A stretch of DNA of 64,000 bases from Paraclostridium tenue (GTDB lineage Bacteria > Bacillota > Clostridia > Peptostreptococcales > Peptostreptococcaceae), in NCBI RefSeq assembly GCF_039521565.1, contig NZ_BAAACP010000004.1, positions 62,001-126,000 of the forward strand. The letters run 5' to 3'. A model generated the notes under the pieces. It had not been told where the DNA came from. It made no database searches and saw only the letters and a program-made list of their open reading frames with translations. Each line of letters opens with the position of its first letter. The first letter of the stretch is position 1. This document shows, in pieces, positions 7,847 to 15,993 of this stretch. A program made the position numbers and the translations under genes.

Positions 7847-8710
7847 TTAATTATCTTTTAATGAATTAAGAACATTACACATTGTACTTATTTCATCCTT
7901 GCTTAAATCATCAAAGTTTTCTAATCTATTTACGATATCAAGTATAACCATATCTTTATATTCATCTTTACTAAATCTAGCACCAATAAATACATCTTTT
8001 ATACTGTCTTCTAAGATAGTATAGCTATTTTTCTTTTTATGGTGATGATGCCTTATATTTTCTTTCTTTATAAAATATGTAGATAAAGTTGAGGTTAAAG
8101 AACCTATAAAGCCAATACCAAATATCATAAGAATAGATGCAACAATTCTGCCAGAAAAAGTCTTTGGGCAAATATATCCATATCCAACTGTTGTGACAGT
8201 AACAATACTCCACCAAAGGGAATCGCCTATATTCCACTTTTCAAAATAACTCATAGCAATAGAACTTAAAAATATTAGAATTAAAGCTATAAACAAAGTA
8301 TAACTAAAATTATTTGTTCTCATAAATCTATAAAAATTACTATTACTTCTTTTTACTATAGCTACTATTCTCAACACCATAACTAATTTTAATAAAATTA
8401 TATATTTACCTAAATGAAAAATTCCTAAATTAGATAGTAATATAAAAAATGTATGAAAAGGTATAATAGAGATTAAGTCTATTATATTATTCTTTATAAA
8501 TGATTTTTTATCAGTACTTATAAAAAATCGAATTACAAAATCAATAACAAATATTATCCAAATTGTATAAGCTATATTTGTTAAAATTATTTCCGAATTA
8601 TAACCTAATTTTAGTGTTAATTGAACAATTAAAATAGTAGCAATTGTCAGTGAAAGAAACGCCATAATTATATTATAAAGAATGCGTTTTTTTCTCGTCA
8701 TAACTATCAA
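7847..8710 (-). CDS. Voltage-gated-type potassium channel (6-TM, Kv-like)
   Basis: A membrane K+ channel subunit of 287 residues. Hydrophobic segments fit S1-S6 (about 13-33, 42-63, 75-93, 105-120, 135-154, 187-213). A basic S4-like stretch LVMVLRIVAIVKR precedes the pore helix SLWWSIVTVTTVGYGYI, whose TTVGYG (173-178) is the K+ selectivity filter. The cytoplasmic tail begins with four consecutive histidines (221-224) in a basic cluster and has no RCK/TrkA nucleotide domain. The TTG start at 8710 is 9 bp from a GGAG on the minus strand; an ATG three codons in (8701) is the alternative. It is a single gene on the opposite strand to its neighbours. Confidence 0.9.
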   Translation of the reverse strand: MIVMTRKKRILYNIIMAFLSLTIATILIVQLTLKLGYNSEIILTNIAYTIWIIFVIDFVIRFFISTDKKSFIKNNIIDLISIIPFHTFFILLSNLGIFHLGKYIILLKLVMVLRIVAIVKRSNSNFYRFMRTNNFSYTLFIALILIFLSSIAMSYFEKWNIGDSLWWSIVTVTTVGYGYICPKTFSGRIVASILMIFGIGFIGSLTSTLSTYFIKKENIRHHHHKKKNSYTILEDSIKDVFIGARFSKDEYKDMVILDIVNRLENFDDLSKDEISTMCNVLNSLKDN

Positions 8711-8879
8711 AATTCATATCTCCATTCTATCTACTTAATTTTAAATAATATATACTACATATTTTAAATTAAAATATGTAGACTGTCAAAAGAAGGAATT
8801 ATATGCTTTTAAAATAATATACATTTATATAAAAGTATTTAAAAGTAAGGAATATAAAGATTATATAGAGGTGATAGAT

Positions 8880-9914
8880 GTGGGAATTGATAGTAAATAC
8901 AATATAAAAATAGGTAATTTTAAAAAAGGTAAAAATAACTTAATAACAGATATATATGGAGTCAAAGTAGGTCATGTAACATTAGATGAAGGAGATATAA
9001 AAACAGGAGTAACAGCTGTACTTCCTCATAGTGAAAATATATTTAAAGAAAAAGTAATGGCATCTTCTTATGTAATAAATGGTTTTGGAAAAAGCATGGG
9101 ACTTATACAAATAGAGGAATTAGGAAATATAGAAACTCCTATTATACTAACTAATACTTTAAGTATAGGTACAGCTTGTAATGGACTTATTAAGTATATG
9201 CTAAGTGAAAATGAAGATATAGGTGATACAACTGGAACTGTAAATCCTATAGTATTAGAATGTAATGATGGATTTTTAAATGATATAAGAAGCTTTTATT
9301 TAAAAGAAGAACATGTGTTAGATGCTATAAAAAATGCAAAGAAAATATTTGATGAGGGATCAGTAGGAGCTGGAACAGGAATGAGTTGTTATCAGCTTAA
9401 AGGAGGAATAGGGTCATCTTCAAGAATTATAAAATTAGATGAAACAGAATATACAGTAGGTAGCTTGGTATTATCAAATTTTGGACTTAAAAAAGATTTA
9501 ATGATAAATGGAGAAAAATTAATAAAAGAGACATTTGACAATGAAATTTCAGAACTTGAAAAAGGATCTATAATAATTATAATAGCAACAGATATACCAC
9601 TAAGTGAAAGGCAATTAAAAAGATTATCAAAAAGAGCTAGTATATCACTTGGAAGAACAGGGTCTTATTTAGGAAATGGAAGTGGTGATATAGTTGTTAC
9701 GTTTACAACACAAAATAAAATAAATCATTATGAAAAAAGAGATATAGTGAGCATTAACATAATTAATGAAAAAAAAATAGATTTAGTGTTTAGAGCTTTA
9801 ATAGAATCTGTTGAAGAATCGATTATTAGTTCAATGATAAACTCAAAAGAAACTGTAGGCAGAAAAAATAATATAAGGAAAAGTATATTAGAATATTTAA
9901 ACGAAAGCGTTTAA
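8880..9914 (+). CDS. P1 family peptidase (S58, DmpA/L-aminopeptidase-like)
   Basis: An Ntn-type self-processing aminopeptidase of the DmpA/BapA/P1 group. The protein opens with the family pattern NNLITDIYGVKVGHVTLDEGDIKTGVTAVLP in overlapping pieces, and the processing site is in KGGIGSSSR, where cleavage between G and S would expose the serine nucleophile. The GTG at 8880 is preferred because AGAGGTGAT lies just before it; an in-frame GTG at 8871 would overlap that site. It has no signal peptide, so it is cytoplasmic, and probably acts on short or D-amino-acid or beta-peptides. It is transcribed alone and stands before an AbgT transporter, but a terminator separates the two. Confidence 0.88.
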   Translation: MGIDSKYNIKIGNFKKGKNNLITDIYGVKVGHVTLDEGDIKTGVTAVLPHSENIFKEKVMASSYVINGFGKSMGLIQIEELGNIETPIILTNTLSIGTACNGLIKYMLSENEDIGDTTGTVNPIVLECNDGFLNDIRSFYLKEEHVLDAIKNAKKIFDEGSVGAGTGMSCYQLKGGIGSSSRIIKLDETEYTVGSLVLSNFGLKKDLMINGEKLIKETFDNEISELEKGSIIIIIATDIPLSERQLKRLSKRASISLGRTGSYLGNGSGDIVVTFTTQNKINHYEKRDIVSINIINEKKIDLVFRALIESVEESIISSMINSKETVGRKNNIRKSILEYLNESV

Positions 9915-9986
9915 AAATACTTGGGATGGTTATATATATAATATCATAAAAATTTCTGCCATAGACAAACAATAAATTTCAAGCGC

Positions 9987-10034
9987 ATAAAACAAGGCTT
10001 TGATTTATAATCACTTGCCTTGTTTTATTTTTTG
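9987..10034 (+). terminator. Terminator after the P1 peptidase gene
   Basis: ATAAAACAAGGC (9987-9998) pairs with GCCTTGTTTTAT (10017-10028) around an 18-base loop and is followed by a T run. Confidence 0.85.
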
Positions 10035-10144
10035 TAAAAATTACATATATAAAATGATAAATTAAATTAAATATAAATAAATTATATTATTGACATAAAA
10101 AGTCGAAATATAAATAAAATATTTAAAAGTTAAAATATTCAAAA

Positions 10145-10176
10145 TTGTAGAAAAAATTAAAAGCATATAGTATAAT
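10145..10176 (+). promoter_or_regulatory. Possible promoter of the AbgT gene
   Basis: A perfect TATAAT lies at 10171-10176, with a poor -35 (TTGTAG at 10145, 20 bp away). A better -35 (TTGACA at 10090) has only weak -10 partners near 10109-10120. The 9915-10229 gap otherwise holds only the terminator of the preceding gene. Confidence 0.35.
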
Positions 10177-10229
10177 CTTTTTAAGAAAAGAGATTCATAC
10201 ATATTAAAAATTTTTTAGGGGGAATTATT

Positions 10230-11939
10230 ATGGAATTGAATGTATCGAGTAAAAGAGAAAAGCAATCGAAGCTTCAATCGTGTATGGCTGTAATTGAAAA
10301 AGTTGGGAATAAATTACCAAGTCCAGCATTATTATTTGTTTATATATCAATAGCTGTACTTTTACTTTCAGCAGTACTTGGAATGTTTGGGGTAGTTGCA
10401 AATACTGAACTTGGAAGTTTCCCTATAAATAATTTATTGGGGCAAAAACCTATTGAAGTTTTAAAAGTAACAGCCTCTGGTACTACAGTAGCAGAAACAT
10501 ATTCTAATGGATTGTCTTACATAATAGGTTCTGTTATTAAAAACTTTATGGGAATGAGTGCACTAGGAGCAATACTTATAATAATGTTAGCAATAGGTGT
10601 AATGGAGCAAAGTGGATATTTATCAATAGGAATTCAAAGTATAGTTAAAGCAACACCTGCTAAACTTGTAACACCAGTTGTTATATTTTTAGGAGTTATG
10701 TCAAATATTGCATCTGACGCAGGATATGTTGTATTAATACCTCTTGCGGCACTAGTTTACTATACAATAGGAAGAAATCCTATGGTAGGTCTTGCAGCAG
10801 GATTTGCAGGAGTTTCGGGTGGATTTAGTGCAAACTTACTTATAGGTTCATTTGATGCATTATTAATACCGTTTACTCAAGCAGCTGCAGAAACAGGAGA
10901 TGCTTTAGTTGGGACAAGTTTTGCGCCAATGTTAAAATCTACTTCTAATATGTTTTTCTTAATGGCATCAACATTTATAATAGTTTTAATCGGAACTCTT
11001 ATAATAGATAAGATTGTTGAGCCAAGTATGGGAAAATATGATAAGAAAGAAGCTGATGTTGTTGAAAAAACTGGAGATTTAACTCAGCAAGAAAAGAAAG
11101 CATTTAAAGCTGCTAATATGAGTTTACTTGGAGTAGTGGCATTTATATTATTAACAGTTTTACCATTTGATAAAAACAATGTAATACCAATAGTTGGAGA
11201 TTTATCTAAAACAGTTCCGATGACTAGTATAACTCCAGAAGGAACTATGGCAGTAACTGGTGTAAATAAGTTTTTAGAGTCTATATTCTTTAGTGGCGAT
11301 ATGATAATGATGTTAATGTTTGTAGTGTTCTTGGTACCAGGTATAGTTTATGGCTTTAAATCAGGAACATTTAAAACTAAAGATGATGTTATAGGTGCAA
11401 TGGTTACATCTATGAAGAGTATGGCTTCTATAATAGTTATATTATTTTTCGTTGCACAGTTCTTAAATTTCTTTAATGATTCGCATTTAGGTATATATAT
11501 AGCACAATTAGGTGCAGCATTAGTAGCTAAAATACCAACAGATAATACTTTCATGGCTATGATGTTGATGATTGCATTTATATGGTTTACAGCAATAGTT
11601 AACTTATTTATAGCTGGTGGTACGTCTAAGTATGGTTTACTTGCTCCAATATTTATACCAATACTTATGAGTGCTGGATTCTCACCTGCTGGAGTACAGT
11701 TAATGTATAGAATAGGGGATTCATCTACAAATATAATATCTCCGCTTATGAGTTATATGGGAGTTATAGTAATCTTTGGACAAAAATATAAGAAAAATTT
11801 TGGAATAGGTAACTTAATGGGAATGATGTTACCGATATCTATAGGATTCTTAGTTGCATGGACTGTGTTTGCAGTTGCTTGGGCGCTTCTTGGAGCTCCT
11901 ATAGGACCAGGTGAGTTCTTCTTTATAAATCAGTATTAA
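10230..11939 (+). CDS. AbgT family transporter (p-aminobenzoyl-glutamate type)
   Basis: A 569-residue polytopic membrane protein. The N-terminal VGNKLPSPALLFVYISIAVL and the internal GVSGGFSANLLIG and GGTSKYGLLAPIFIP segments are characteristic of AbgT/MtrF proteins, which import p-aminobenzoyl-glutamate or export folate-like antimetabolites. Length and hydrophobic profile agree with the family. A GGGGG-containing site precedes the ATG. Substrate cannot be told from sequence; the neighbouring P1 peptidase hints at peptide-like amides but is transcribed separately. Two hairpins follow the stop. Confidence 0.9.
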   Translation: MELNVSSKREKQSKLQSCMAVIEKVGNKLPSPALLFVYISIAVLLLSAVLGMFGVVANTELGSFPINNLLGQKPIEVLKVTASGTTVAETYSNGLSYIIGSVIKNFMGMSALGAILIIMLAIGVMEQSGYLSIGIQSIVKATPAKLVTPVVIFLGVMSNIASDAGYVVLIPLAALVYYTIGRNPMVGLAAGFAGVSGGFSANLLIGSFDALLIPFTQAAAETGDALVGTSFAPMLKSTSNMFFLMASTFIIVLIGTLIIDKIVEPSMGKYDKKEADVVEKTGDLTQQEKKAFKAANMSLLGVVAFILLTVLPFDKNNVIPIVGDLSKTVPMTSITPEGTMAVTGVNKFLESIFFSGDMIMMLMFVVFLVPGIVYGFKSGTFKTKDDVIGAMVTSMKSMASIIVILFFVAQFLNFFNDSHLGIYIAQLGAALVAKIPTDNTFMAMMLMIAFIWFTAIVNLFIAGGTSKYGLLAPIFIPILMSAGFSPAGVQLMYRIGDSSTNIISPLMSYMGVIVIFGQKYKKNFGIGNLMGMMLPISIGFLVAWTVFAVAWALLGAPIGPGEFFFINQY

Positions 11940-11950
11940 TTTAGGAGATT

Positions 11951-12032
11951 AGGATTGTATATAACCTTCCCGCACTAAAAGTCTGATAAGGCGTCGGCTT
12001 TAACGTTTGGTTAAGTTATATACAATCCTTTT
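11951..12032 (+). other. Structured element with 15-bp closing stem and GC-richer interior
   Basis: AGGATTGTATATAAC (11951-11965) is exactly complementary to 12015-12029 and is followed by four T. The 49 bases inside are richer in G and C than the surroundings and can form two further hairpins: a CCCGC...GCGTCGG arm (about 11969-11997) and TTAAC-GTTTG-GTTAA (about 12000-12014), giving a three-way junction. It could be an elaborate terminator, a small RNA, or a palindromic mobile repeat. A separate perfect terminator follows 14 bp later, making a simple terminator role redundant. Confidence 0.6.
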
Positions 12033-12045
12033 GTCCAATTTAGAT

Positions 12046-12080
12046 AAAAGAGAGTATCGTGAAATACGATACTCTCTTTT
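12046..12080 (+). terminator. Strong terminator after the AbgT region
   Basis: AAAAGAGAGTATCGT (12046-12060) pairs perfectly with 12066-12080 around loop GAAAT. The right arm ends in TTTT. Confidence 0.9.
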
Positions 12081-12304
12081 GTTTATTCAAATATTTTATT
12101 ATTAAGAAAATTATTAAGGTTATTTTTAAAATTAGATACATTAATACACTCTATAATCTTTTTTATTATACTGGATTTATTAATTTTAACTAGTTATCAA
12201 CTCATTCTTAAATAAATTTTAAATTTTTAAAGTCAAAATAAGTGCTTATAATAATTAAGAAAGAAAAGGGAAATATACAAATATAAGGGAAATTAATTTA
12301 TAAG

Positions 12305-12341
12305 AAAGGAGAAACTAGATAGTCTAGTTGAAAATTTTATG
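12305..12341 (+). promoter_or_regulatory. Distant ribosome binding site with intervening hairpin
   Basis: AAGGAG at 12305-12310 is about 28 bases from the ATG at 12339, too far for normal initiation. Between them AACTAGA-TAG-TCTAGTT (12313-12329) forms a 7-bp hairpin. If folded, it shortens the effective spacing to about 11 bases. No in-frame ATG, GTG or TTG lies closer. The structure may tune translation of the FAD-Rieske gene. Confidence 0.5.
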
Positions 12342-13862
12342 AATGAATCATATTGGATGTTAAGTTCTAAAGGATTAGATTTTGAAAGTTTAAAAGAAGA
12401 TTTAGAGGTAGATACGCTTATAATAGGTGGAGGCATAGTTGGAATTACAACAGCTTACTTATTATCTAAAAAGGGTATTGAAACAGCTATAGTAGAAACA
12501 AATAAAATAGGTTGTGGAAGTTCTGGAAGAAATACAGGCAAAATTACTTCACAACATGGAATAATTTATTCAAAAATAAGAGATAAGTATGGATTAGATA
12601 GTGCAAAACTATATTATGAAGGAAATGAAAAAGCTATAGATTTAATAGAAGAGATAATAAAAAATAACAAAATAGAATGTAGTTTTGAAAGATTGTCTTC
12701 TTATATATATGCAGATAATGAAAATTATATAGAAGAGTTAAAAGAAGAATTTAATACTTGTGAAAACTTAGGTATAAAATGTAAGTATCACAATACTTTA
12801 GATATTCCTTTTGAAGTAAAAGGAGCTATAGAATTTTTTAATCAAGCTCAATTTAATCCAAAAAAATATTTAGATGAACTAACTAAAGTATGTCTAAAAC
12901 TAGGGGTAAAAATCTATGAACATACTCCTATTGTAGATTATGAAAAAGAAAATATTTATAAAGTAAAAACTAAAGACCATAAAATAATAAAAGCATTAAA
13001 TATTATTATGGCTTCCCATTTTCCATGGTATGATGGACTTAATTTTTATTATGCAAAAGAAAAAGGAGAAAGGTCTTATTTATTAGGAGGAGAGTACAAA
13101 GAAAAAATACCAAGAGGTATGTATTTAAATGTAGAGGAAAATGGAATTACATTTAAAACTTATACAGGAGAAGGTAAAAATTTAATAATAGCAGGGGGAG
13201 GAGATCATAAAGTTGGACAATGCAAAAATGAAGAAGAAATTTACGAAAAGCTAAAAATTAAACTAGGTGAAAAATTTAAAGTAAGTGAATTTAAATATAA
13301 ATGGTCTGCTCAAGATTATATAAGTTTTGACAATATGCCATATATAGGTTATGTAAATAAAAAAGAAGATAATGTTTATGTAGCAACAGGATTTTGTAAG
13401 TGGGGAATGAGTAATGGGACATTAGCTTCTATTATAATAAAAGATTTAATGTGTTATAGAAAATCTGAATATGAAAATATATTTAAACCTAATAGAAAAG
13501 GTAGTTTGTTAACTACACAGTTTGTAACAGAAAATTTAAATGTAGGAAAAGAGTATATAAAAGGAAAGTTTAAAGTTGGAGAGAAAGATTTTAATGTAGA
13601 TAAAGGAGAAGGAAAAGTAGTTAATGTAGATGGTAAAAGGTGTGGAGCTTATAGAGACAGTGATGGAAAATTATATATAGTAGATATAACTTGTACTCAT
13701 TTAGGCTGTGAATTAACTTTTAACTCTGCTGAAAAAACATGGGACTGTCCATGTCATGCATCTAGATTTGATTATAAAGGAAACGTAATTGAAGGTCCTG
13801 CTCTTAAAAACTTAAATAGATACGATGATGAAAAAAATGATGTAAACCCTAAATTAATTTAA
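12339..13862 (+). CDS. FAD-dependent oxidoreductase with C-terminal Rieske [2Fe-2S] domain
   Basis: Two-domain protein of 507 residues. The N-terminal D-amino-acid-oxidase-like FAD fold has the dinucleotide motif TLIIGGGIVGITTAYLLSKKG (overlapping pieces, about 25-46) and a GCGSSGRNTGKITSQHG segment after it. The C-terminal Rieske domain has CTHLGC (C452, H454, C457) and CPCHASRF (C470, C472, H473), so both cluster ligand pairs and the two extra cysteines of disulfide-bearing Rieske proteins are present. The architecture resembles Bacillus YhfW; the electron acceptor and substrate are unknown. It is cytoplasmic, with no signal peptide. Its ribosome binding site is unusual (see 12305-12341). 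About 70 bp separate it from the asparaginase gene. Confidence 0.9.
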   Translation: MNESYWMLSSKGLDFESLKEDLEVDTLIIGGGIVGITTAYLLSKKGIETAIVETNKIGCGSSGRNTGKITSQHGIIYSKIRDKYGLDSAKLYYEGNEKAIDLIEEIIKNNKIECSFERLSSYIYADNENYIEELKEEFNTCENLGIKCKYHNTLDIPFEVKGAIEFFNQAQFNPKKYLDELTKVCLKLGVKIYEHTPIVDYEKENIYKVKTKDHKIIKALNIIMASHFPWYDGLNFYYAKEKGERSYLLGGEYKEKIPRGMYLNVEENGITFKTYTGEGKNLIIAGGGDHKVGQCKNEEEIYEKLKIKLGEKFKVSEFKYKWSAQDYISFDNMPYIGYVNKKEDNVYVATGFCKWGMSNGTLASIIIKDLMCYRKSEYENIFKPNRKGSLLTTQFVTENLNVGKEYIKGKFKVGEKDFNVDKGEGKVVNVDGKRCGAYRDSDGKLYIVDITCTHLGCELTFNSAEKTWDCPCHASRFDYKGNVIEGPALKNLNRYDDEKNDVNPKLI

Positions 13863-13932
13863 AAATAAAAGTACTAATTAAATTATAGATAAATATATAT
13901 ATAAAAGAATAAATTTAGGGGGGAGATTGAAT

Positions 13933-14949
13933 TTGAATAAAGCAATAGAAGTAACTAGAGGTAGCTTGGTTGAATGTACTCATAGCGTACATGTAGCCGT
14001 AGTAAATTCAGAGGGGAAACTTATATACTCCCTAGGAGATCCAAGAAAAGTAATATACGCAAGATCATCAGTAAAACCAATACAAGCTATACAAGTCTTA
14101 GAAACAAAAGCAGATAAAAGATTTAATATAAGTGATAGAGAAATATCTTTTATCTGCTCATCTCATTCAGGAGAACAATATCATGTAGAGTGTACCAGAG
14201 AAATATTACAAAAAGCTAATATAAGTGTAGATAAGTTAAACTGTGGTATACATGTCCCTGGCAATAGTCAAATATACAAAGAATTAATAGAAAGTAAAGA
14301 GCCTTTAACTCAAGAACATAATAATTGTTCTGGAAAACATAGTGGAATGTTAATATCTGCTAAAAATTTAAATGAAGATTTAGATACATACCTGGATATA
14401 AATCATCCAGTTCAACAAAGAATTTTAGAAAATATATCATTTGTTTGTGATTACAACAAAGAAGATATAATAATTGGAATTGATGGATGTGGAGCACCAG
14501 TTCATGCTATGCCTCTAGAAAGGTTTGCTTATGGATTTTCAAGATTAGCAGATTCTAAAAAGTTAGATCAAAAAGAAGAATATGCAAATAAAATAACATC
14601 ATCTATGATGAAGTACCCTGAAATGGTTGCAGGAAGAGATAGATTTTGCACTGCACTTATGAGTGTTTGTGGAGATAGAATATTTGGTAAAGCAGGAGCA
14701 CAAGGAGTATATTTAGTTGGAGATAAAAATAATAAACTTGGAATAGCAATAAAAGTTGAGGATGGTTCAGTTCAAGCAACTGCATGTGCTACCATGGAAG
14801 TTTTAAGACAGCTTAATTTAATAAATAAAAAAGAATTAAAAGAACTAGAAAAGTTTGCAAACCCAAAACTATTTAACGCCCGAAAAGATATAATTGGAGA
14901 AATGAGACCAAATTTTAAGTTAAATACTTTAGTTAATATGGAGGGATAA
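13933..14949 (+). CDS. Asparaginase of the rhizobial type II (AnsA/PF06089) family
   Basis: Hydrolyses asparagine to aspartate and ammonia. This is the family of the Rhizobium etli inducible asparaginase, unrelated to E. coli AnsA/AnsB. Seen: VECTHSVHVAVV near the N-terminus, the S-x-x-K motif in ARSSVKPIQ, CSSHSGEQYH, and the NNCSGKHSGML cysteine/lysine motif, matching the family's active-site and metal residues. The TTG at 13933 is chosen because the GGGGGGAG ends 7 bp upstream; the in-frame TTG at 13927 would touch it. The next gene starts 2 bp after this stop, so the two form an operon, probably for asparagine/glutamine-type amide use. Confidence 0.87.
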   Translation: MNKAIEVTRGSLVECTHSVHVAVVNSEGKLIYSLGDPRKVIYARSSVKPIQAIQVLETKADKRFNISDREISFICSSHSGEQYHVECTREILQKANISVDKLNCGIHVPGNSQIYKELIESKEPLTQEHNNCSGKHSGMLISAKNLNEDLDTYLDINHPVQQRILENISFVCDYNKEDIIIGIDGCGAPVHAMPLERFAYGFSRLADSKKLDQKEEYANKITSSMMKYPEMVAGRDRFCTALMSVCGDRIFGKAGAQGVYLVGDKNNKLGIAIKVEDGSVQATACATMEVLRQLNLINKKELKELEKFANPKLFNARKDIIGEMRPNFKLNTLVNMEG

Positions 14950-14951
14950 GT

Positions 14952-15671
14952 ATGAAACCTTTAATAGGGGTATTGGGAAGATTAGCAACTATAGATTCAG
15001 GAGCTTTTAATGGGCTTGAAAGAGTAAATCTTACAAATGCTTATGTAGATGCAATTGAAAAAGCAGGAGGGGTACCGATTGTTGTTCCTGTAAACACAAA
15101 TAAAGAAAATATAAAAGCACAAGTAAGTGCTATGGATGGAATAATTATATCTGGAGGAGATGATGTAAATCCTAACTTATATAAAGAAGAACCTGTTAGA
15201 GAGTTAGGGTATATAAATCCGATTATAGATGAATTTGATATAGAAGTAATAAAGGTAGCTTTAGAAATGAATAAACCAATACTTGGTATATGTAGAGGAT
15301 TACAAGTATTAAATGTAGCTTTAGGGGGAAGTTTATACCAAGATTTGAAATATATAAAAGGAAGTCATATAAAACATAATCAAGAAACAAAAACTTATCT
15401 AGGAACTCATTATATAGATATAAAAGAAAATTCTATATTAAAAGAAATTATAAAAGAAAAAGTATTAGTAAATAGCTATCATCATCAAAGTGTTAAGACC
15501 TTAGGTAATAATTTAAAAGTAATAGCATATTCAAATGATGGAATAATAGAAGCTGTTCAAAAGGAAAATGAAAAATTTGTATTGGGTGTTCAGTGGCATC
15601 CAGAACTGATGGTAGATTATAGTCCTCATATGCTTAATTTATTCAAGAGATTTGTAGATGAATGCAGATAA
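14952..15671 (+). CDS. Class I glutamine amidotransferase-like hydrolase (PuuD/peptidase C26)
   Basis: A 239-residue cytoplasmic hydrolase of the gamma-glutamyl-GABA hydrolase/C26 family. The triad is visible: nucleophile C114 in LGICRGLQVLN, and H216/E218 in GVQWHPE; SYHHQSV is another family signature. Members hydrolyse gamma-glutamyl amides such as gamma-glutamyl-GABA. Polyamine catabolism by the Puu route is not otherwise present here, so the substrate is open. The pairing with asparaginase (2-bp gap, GGAGGGATAAG before ATG) suggests a shared role in releasing ammonia or glutamate from amides. Confidence 0.88.
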   Translation: MKPLIGVLGRLATIDSGAFNGLERVNLTNAYVDAIEKAGGVPIVVPVNTNKENIKAQVSAMDGIIISGGDDVNPNLYKEEPVRELGYINPIIDEFDIEVIKVALEMNKPILGICRGLQVLNVALGGSLYQDLKYIKGSHIKHNQETKTYLGTHYIDIKENSILKEIIKEKVLVNSYHHQSVKTLGNNLKVIAYSNDGIIEAVQKENEKFVLGVQWHPELMVDYSPHMLNLFKRFVDECR

Positions 15672-15687
15672 AATTTAAATAAAAAAT

Positions 15688-15726
15688 AAAAACCGATAGA
15701 TAATAAATATCTGTCGGTTTTTATTT
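15688..15726 (+). terminator. Terminator after the asparaginase operon
   Basis: AAAAACCGATAGAT pairs with ATCTGTCGGTTTTT (one G-T pair) around AATAAAT, followed by ATTTT. Confidence 0.88.
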
Positions 15727-15772
15727 TGTGATGTATTCAAATTATATGAATTATATCATAATTGTTAAGCGT

Positions 15773-15796
15773 TTGCAATACAATAAGATATTGCAA
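15773..15796. promoter_or_regulatory. 8-bp inverted repeat, possible operator upstream of asd
   Basis: TTGCAATA at 15773-15780 and TATTGCAA at 15789-15796 form a perfect dyad with an 8-base spacer, about 110 bp upstream of the likely asd promoter. No regulator can be named. Confidence 0.35.
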
Positions 15797-15906
15797 TTGA
15801 ATCACAAATACATATGAAAGTCATAATATAACATATAAAGGTTATTGATATGGACATTAATGCTTAAATTTTAAAAATTATTGCTATTAATGCTATGTTT
15901 ATATAC

Positions 15907-15936
15907 TAGACATTGATATTTAAAATAATATATACT
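15907..15936 (+). promoter_or_regulatory. Probable promoter of asd-dapABH
   Basis: TAGACA (15907-15912) and TATACT (15931-15936) are 18 bp apart, giving a leader of about 50 nt. That is too short to hold a complete lysine riboswitch. Confidence 0.45.
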
Positions 15937-15993
15937 AAAATTACGTATATATTATTGGATTATGAAATTTTAAGTGAAAAGAGGCGCATAGAT

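Noticed and set aside
11951..12032. tRNA or known riboswitch
   Set aside because: No acceptor/T-arm pattern and no recognised aptamer core; kept only as an unexplained structure.
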